A DNA stretch of 19,124 nucleotides from DATEMK01 sp035275625 (lineage in GTDB: Bacteria; Bacteroidota; Bacteroidia; AKYH767-A; OLB10): the NCBI GenBank assembly GCA_035275625.1, contig DATEMK010000408.1, forward strand, positions 1 through 19,124, written 5' to 3'. Shown one piece after another: positions 16,060-19,124 of this stretch; the stretch's first letter is position 1; every line of letters starts with the position of its first letter. Made by a program: the position numbers and the translations under genes. The notes beneath the pieces were generated by a model. That model saw only the letters and a list, made by a program, of their open reading frames with translations. It was not told the origin of the DNA and searched no databases.

Positions 16060-17388
16060 ATGAACCCTGTTCCGGAAAAAGAAAACCTCAAACGCGAAAT
16101 AGGAGTGCGTTCGCTCACGCTGGCAATCTTAAACATCACTGTAGGAACCGGAATTTTTGTAATCCCCGCAATTGTTGCCGAAAACCTCGGAGCAGCAGCC
16201 ATTGTTGCATATCTCGTTTGTGGAGCCCTTATTTTTTTAATTGCATTGTGCTTTGCTGAAGTAGGAAGCAAGATTACTACCAGCGGTGGCACGTATGCTT
16301 ATATCGAAACTGCGTTTGGTCAGTACGCAGGATTTATAGCGAATAATTTATTCTGGATTGGTTCCTGTGTAGTATCAGATGCCGCTGTCGCCAATGCATT
16401 GGCAGATACGCTGAAATATTTTTTTCCTTTTCTTGATAATGAAATTTTCAGGATACTGTTTTTTATTTTCATTTTCGGAATCCTTGCATGGATAAATATC
16501 CGCAGTGTAAAACACGGTGTGCGTTTTATCGAATTTGCAGCATTTGCAAAGCTTATTCCGCTTGTGTTGCTGGTAATTGCAGGAACAGGTTTTGTTTCAG
16601 CAGAAAATCTACGATGGGCTTCTTCACCAACTATTGGCAACATCGGAGCAACGTCTCTGCTTTTATTTTATGCTTTCCTGGGATTGGAAACACCTGTAAC
16701 CAACAGCGGAGAAATTAAAAATTCAAAACGCACCGTACCGCTCGGAATCTTTTTCGGAATCTCCTGCGTAGTGATTTTATATATTTCCATTCAATTGGTA
16801 ACGCAGGGAATTTTGGGAGAAACTATTTCAGCTCACAAAGATTCGCCATTGGGTGCAGCAGCAGGAATTATTTTCGGAAAAGCAGGAATCACTTTAATGA
16901 TTATTGCAACAGCAGTATCTATGCTCGGAGGTTTAGGCGGAGAAATACTTGCCATTCCGCGTGTACTGTATGCAGGAGCAAGAGACGGTATGATGCCGAA
17001 GGCGCTGGCGAAAGTGCATCCGCGTTTTTTTACTCCTCATATTGCCGTTGTTTTTTATGCCGCGCTGGGATTATTGTTTGCCATATCAGGAGGGTTTAAA
17101 CAACTTGCTATTATCTCCAGCGCTTCAACGCTGCTGATTTATCTCGGAGTTGTACTTTCCACTATTAAGCTAAGGAAAACGAATTCAGAAGCATCAGAAA
17201 AAACATTCCGTGTGCCGGGAGGTATTACTATTCCGCTGCTTGCCATTTGTGTAATAGGATGGCTGCTTTCCCACCTGACAAAACCGGAACTTATAGGTAT
17301 TGTAATTTTTATTTTTATTTTCTCTTTGATTTATTTAGCAATTAAATTGCTGAAGAGAAAAGGTGAAATGGAAAAACAACCAAACTAA
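16060..17388 (+). CDS. APC superfamily amino acid permease
   Basis: This 442-residue inner-membrane transporter belongs to the amino acid-polyamine-organocation superfamily. It begins REIGVRSLTLAILNITVGTGIF. The helix-1 GTGIF motif (~28-32) is the unwound substrate-binding segment of this fold. FAEVGSKITTSGGTYAYIETAFG is the conserved helix 2-3 region (~65-87). About twelve hydrophobic segments can be counted. The end, LLKRKGEMEKQPN, is cytosolic and short, with no extra regulatory domain. It probably takes up or exchanges amino acids; the substrate cannot be inferred. The 99-base gap upstream contains no convincing promoter, so cotranscription with the HGSNAT-like gene is possible. Confidence 0.88.
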   Translation: MNPVPEKENLKREIGVRSLTLAILNITVGTGIFVIPAIVAENLGAAAIVAYLVCGALIFLIALCFAEVGSKITTSGGTYAYIETAFGQYAGFIANNLFWIGSCVVSDAAVANALADTLKYFFPFLDNEIFRILFFIFIFGILAWINIRSVKHGVRFIEFAAFAKLIPLVLLVIAGTGFVSAENLRWASSPTIGNIGATSLLLFYAFLGLETPVTNSGEIKNSKRTVPLGIFFGISCVVILYISIQLVTQGILGETISAHKDSPLGAAAGIIFGKAGITLMIIATAVSMLGGLGGEILAIPRVLYAGARDGMMPKALAKVHPRFFTPHIAVVFYAALGLLFAISGGFKQLAIISSASTLLIYLGVVLSTIKLRKTNSEASEKTFRVPGGITIPLLAICVIGWLLSHLTKPELIGIVIFIFIFSLIYLAIKLLKRKGEMEKQPN

Positions 17389-17503
17389 TTAACTGATGTA
17401 TGATGAATGCTGTGCAAAAATTTTTTGGAAGCATAATAATAAATAATAATTCTTAATACTGAAAAACATAATTACTATTTTTACACATTAAATAATTGCA
17501 CTT

Positions 17504-17887
17504 ATGATAGCCTTAAAACCCAAAAAAATATTTATTGTTGATGATGATGAAATGCAAAGGGTTGCTTTGGAAGATTATATCACAATGAAAACTCCGCATA
17601 AAGTTCGCACCTTTGGTACGGGTGAAGAATGTCTTAGAAGCCTTGATGAAGAACCCGATATAATCATTCTTGATTATTACCTGAATACAGTGCAGAAAGA
17701 TGCCGCCAATGGTATGGAAATATTACAAAAGATAAAAAAAAATTACCCAAAAATTCATATCATCATGCTATCCAGCCAGGAACGTTATGCGGTTGCCATG
17801 CAAACCATTCAAAAAGGAGCGGAACAATATGTGATAAAAGATGAGGATGCTTTTGAGAAAATAGCAGGGATGATTGAGGAGATGTGA
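17504..17887 (+). CDS. Single-domain response regulator (CheY-like receiver)
   Basis: This 127-residue cytosolic protein is a complete receiver domain and nothing else. The acidic pair D13-D14 (IVDDDE) binds Mg2+. The phospho-acceptor is D57 in IIILDYYLN, the switch Ser is S90 in IIMLSSQE, and the conserved Lys is K112 in YVIKDED. All catalytic positions are present, so it should be phosphorylated by a histidine kinase. No DNA-binding or enzymatic output domain follows: the protein ends GMIEEM. No kinase gene is in the window, so it is an orphan here. It may act by protein contact or as a phosphorelay step. The 115-bp gap upstream is A/T-rich, with only a poor -7-like TATTTTTA at 17476-17483. 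It is convergent with the next gene, with 30 bases between stops. Confidence 0.9.
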   Translation: MIALKPKKIFIVDDDEMQRVALEDYITMKTPHKVRTFGTGEECLRSLDEEPDIIILDYYLNTVQKDAANGMEILQKIKKNYPKIHIIMLSSQERYAVAMQTIQKGAEQYVIKDEDAFEKIAGMIEEM

Positions 17888-17917
17888 TGCACCTCAAAAA
17901 AACTCTTCCGCATTGCA

Positions 17918-19030
17918 TTAAAGCTTAATAATTTTTTCTATCCTTTTTTCATTTCCCGCAGTAAAAGCTGCCATATAAACCCCGGCAGGAAACCCTCCCA
18001 GATCAATGCTGTTTGTTTCAGTGTTACCAGCGTAAATGCTTTTTGAATAAACAGCTTCTCCAAGACTATTAATAATATCTATCGTGATTTTTTCATTTGA
18101 TTGCTGACTTAAAGAAAAATTAAAAAATCTTTCTGATACATTCGGGAATACAGACAAAGTAAAATTTTCGTTAGGTAAAGCAGAGATACCGGTTGTTCCA
18201 TTTATTATATATACAACATTCTGCCGCATTATCGAACCCGTTATACCGCCATTGCCAAGGGCATTGACGCGTACTTTAATAACTGCCGTTTGCAGCACAT
18301 TTGGTGTAAATTCCATCAAACCTGAAGTATTTAATGTGATTGGAATGGAAGATGAAAGAGGATTAGCTGGTGAGTAAGGGATCATGTAGATAGCTGCTGA
18401 AGGAACCAACGGGCATGAACCGCTGGCATCCATAACTGTTTCAAAGGAATAACTAAGCAAGTCTCCATCCACATCCGTAGAAGCGAAATTATAAGTAGAA
18501 TAAGTATTCAGGCAAAACCATGGAAGGGCCAGAAATTGAAATTGCGGGGAACTGCCTGTCGGAGCTGCAAGATTATTCAAACGTGCTTCTAAGTATATAG
18601 AAGGCATGCCTGAAATTGTATTTACGTTACCCATGCAGCACGAAGAATAAGACATCACCCAGTCGTTGCAAAGCATGGAGAGTGTCACGGTATCCTGGTA
18701 AATTATTTCTTCCATACCTAAAGCCGTTCCACCCTGGCAGGAAGAAGTTCCCGGCATTAAACATGCCGGTTGAAGAAGTTGCTGTGTATAAAACATATTT
18801 ACTGTACGCATGAAATTTACACCACAGGAAGAAGAGCTGATGCAAATAGTTTGAACATTTGGGAGCGGAATTCCCTGGCAATCGCGAAAGAGTTTTAAAG
18901 TTACCATGAACATATTAGGCGCTCCTGTATAATAATAGCTTATTTCTCCTCCCGTTATATGACCTGCAAAAATATTTTTTGTTAATGCCATTCCAGCAAT
19001 CAATAATAAAATTGTAATTCTTTTTTTCAT
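17918..19030 (-). CDS. T9SS-exported protein with the adhesin-type head AGHITGGEISY and a type A sorting domain
   Basis: The 370-residue product starts at ATG (19028-19030) with a clear signal peptide (MKKRITILLLIAGMALTKNIFAG). The mature part opens HITGGEISYYYTGAP followed by VTLKLFRDCQG. This head is found at the start of many long Bacteroidota surface proteins, often with a gliding-motility-associated C-terminus. Residues ~45-150 are rich in Cys (CISSSSCG, CCMG), probably forming disulfides in the periplasm or outside the cell. STDVDGDLLSYSFE (~187-200) resembles a cadherin-like calcium-binding strand. The last ~75 residues (from LSVFPNVSERFF to EKIIKL) are a T9SS type A sorting domain. 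So a head usually joined to thousands of residues of repeats is here joined almost directly to the sorting tail. Its function is unknown and surface binding is the likely role. The 94 bases upstream contain no clean promoter. Confidence 0.85.
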   Translation of the reverse strand: MKKRITILLLIAGMALTKNIFAGHITGGEISYYYTGAPNMFMVTLKLFRDCQGIPLPNVQTICISSSSCGVNFMRTVNMFYTQQLLQPACLMPGTSSCQGGTALGMEEIIYQDTVTLSMLCNDWVMSYSSCCMGNVNTISGMPSIYLEARLNNLAAPTGSSPQFQFLALPWFCLNTYSTYNFASTDVDGDLLSYSFETVMDASGSCPLVPSAAIYMIPYSPANPLSSSIPITLNTSGLMEFTPNVLQTAVIKVRVNALGNGGITGSIMRQNVVYIINGTTGISALPNENFTLSVFPNVSERFFNFSLSQQSNEKITIDIINSLGEAVYSKSIYAGNTETNSIDLGGFPAGVYMAAFTAGNEKRIEKIIKL

Positions 19031-19124
19031 AGTTCAGTTTTTAGATTTCCGGTTAATTTATTTAATAACAAGATGATAAAAATTGTTAAAAGGTTGCATT
19101 GCAGATAAATTCTTTTTTGTTTTT

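Overview
The window is a stretch of a Bacteroidota chromosome, probably from an environmental Sphingobacteriia/Chitinophagia-like lineage; the sequence alone does not resolve it further. Three things point there. Four proteins end in type IX secretion system (T9SS) type A sorting domains. Several intergenic regions carry promoters of the Bacteroidota form TTG-N19/20-TAnnTTTG. Most starts lack a Shine-Dalgarno sequence. No tRNA, rRNA, CRISPR array, insertion sequence or phage gene was seen.

Layout, left to right. (1) Two secreted proteins on the + strand: the 3' part of an arylsulfotransferase-like protein (2-1507), and a large M12B/reprolysin-like metalloprotease with tandem FnIII and tandem DNRLRE-type domains (1717-5016). 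(2) A CPA2 cation/proton antiporter (5179-6621), then an unrecognised exported protein with an HEXXGH motif (6751-8100). (3) A SAM-dependent methyltransferase (8237-9049), then an MFS transporter split by a one-base frame break at an ATGA overlap (9225-10010 and 10007-10411). A decayed copy of the methyltransferase's last ~22 codons follows directly (10426-10494). (4) A 1340-residue mosaic T9SS cargo protein on the - strand (10511-14533). (5) A divergent + strand group: an HGSNAT/DUF1624-type membrane protein (14773-15960), an APC-family permease (16060-17388) and a lone CheY-like receiver (17504-17887). (6) A - strand T9SS cargo protein with the head region typical of large Bacteroidota adhesins (17918-19030).

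The genes do not form one obvious pathway. The common theme is the cell surface: four T9SS cargo proteins among transporters and membrane proteins. The observations most worth following are the methyltransferase remnant flanking the broken MFS gene, the frame break itself, and the HEXXGH protein, whose candidate zinc-ligand spacing resembles dipeptidyl peptidase III. I did not find a clearly new multi-gene system. The rest reads as ordinary Bacteroidota chromosome.
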